A stretch of DNA of 64,000 nt from NCBI GenBank assembly GCA_036850595.1, contig CM072162.1, positions 16,173,758 to 16,237,757 of the forward strand, in the 5' to 3' direction. Positions within the stretch are counted from its first letter, which is position 1, and every line of letters begins with the position of its first letter. Positions 63,901-64,000 of this stretch are shown here, one piece after another. A program made the translations under genes and the position numbers. Source of the DNA: Rhyacichthys aspro. Its lineage: Eukaryota > Chordata > Actinopteri > Gobiiformes > Rhyacichthyidae. The notes under the pieces were generated by a model. It had not been told where the DNA came from, made no database searches, and worked only from the letters and a program-made list of their open reading frames with translations.

Positions 63901-64000
63901 GCTTTGCAACAATTAATGGGGCATTTTAGCATGTTTTAGCTTGACGTAAAGGGGTTGAACAGTTTCATCTATTTAAATCTTTGATGATAAAGCCTTGATG
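57991..64000 (-). other. macrod2: macrod2 intron (3' part) upstream of the 31-nt exon
   Basis: At least 6 kb of intron. I looked on the minus strand for the preceding macro-domain exon and found none. The stretch has ordinary AT-rich texture with a 13-bp tandem duplication at 62115-62140 and short A or T runs. No gene, RNA or intact repeat was recognised. Confidence 0.7.
62115..62140 (+). repeat. 13-bp perfect tandem duplication
   Basis: CCTAATGGCCCAA occurs twice in direct succession. Confidence 0.85.

Noticed and set aside
1..64000. CRISPR arrays, operons or prokaryotic mobile elements
   Set aside because: No regularly spaced repeats, no tightly packed genes and no ribosome binding pattern; spliced exons and LTR elements show eukaryotic DNA.

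Overview
The window reads as AT-rich vertebrate intronic DNA, almost certainly from a teleost fish. Two short exons with canonical splice sites on the minus strand (57960-57990 and 47451-47524) join in frame into 35 codons of a macro domain that I recognise as MACROD2 (mono-ADP-ribosyl hydrolase 2). The gene runs right to left. Its upstream exons lie beyond 64000 and its next downstream exon lies below position 1. The window is therefore the 3' part of one intron (57991-64000), a 10.4 kb intron (47525-57959), and at least 47 kb of a third intron (1-47450).

Positions 1-5844 hold most of a Ty3/Gypsy-class LTR retrotransposon on the minus strand, the same sense as macrod2. The visible parts, in transcription order, are: a complete 5' LTR (5469-5844), a tRNA-Pro-type primer binding site (5452-5465), a leader, gag with a CCHC knuckle, an aspartic protease, an integrase, a reverse transcriptase and an RNase H. 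The 3' LTR falls off the left edge. Integrase lies upstream of reverse transcriptase. That is the Copia-like arrangement known for the Gmr1 group of deuterostome Gypsy elements. The copy is broken by many frameshifts, except for a fully open integrase of 492 codons.

From 5845 to 64000, outside the two exons, I find no further gene, RNA gene or CRISPR array. This DNA carries diverged fish interspersed repeats (about 21223-21450, 22366-22430 and 41026-41186), an ATT/ATC microsatellite, short homopolymers, small perfect tandem duplications, and a few stretches whose composition and motif density suggest conserved non-coding elements. These last are candidates only and need alignment to other fish.

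The retroelement proteins would once have worked together: gag forms the particle, protease matures it, RT/RNase H copies RNA from a tRNA-Pro primer, and integrase inserts the DNA. The host gene encodes an enzyme that removes ADP-ribose from modified proteins. The two visible exons cover the ADP-ribose-binding catalytic loop and the following helix.
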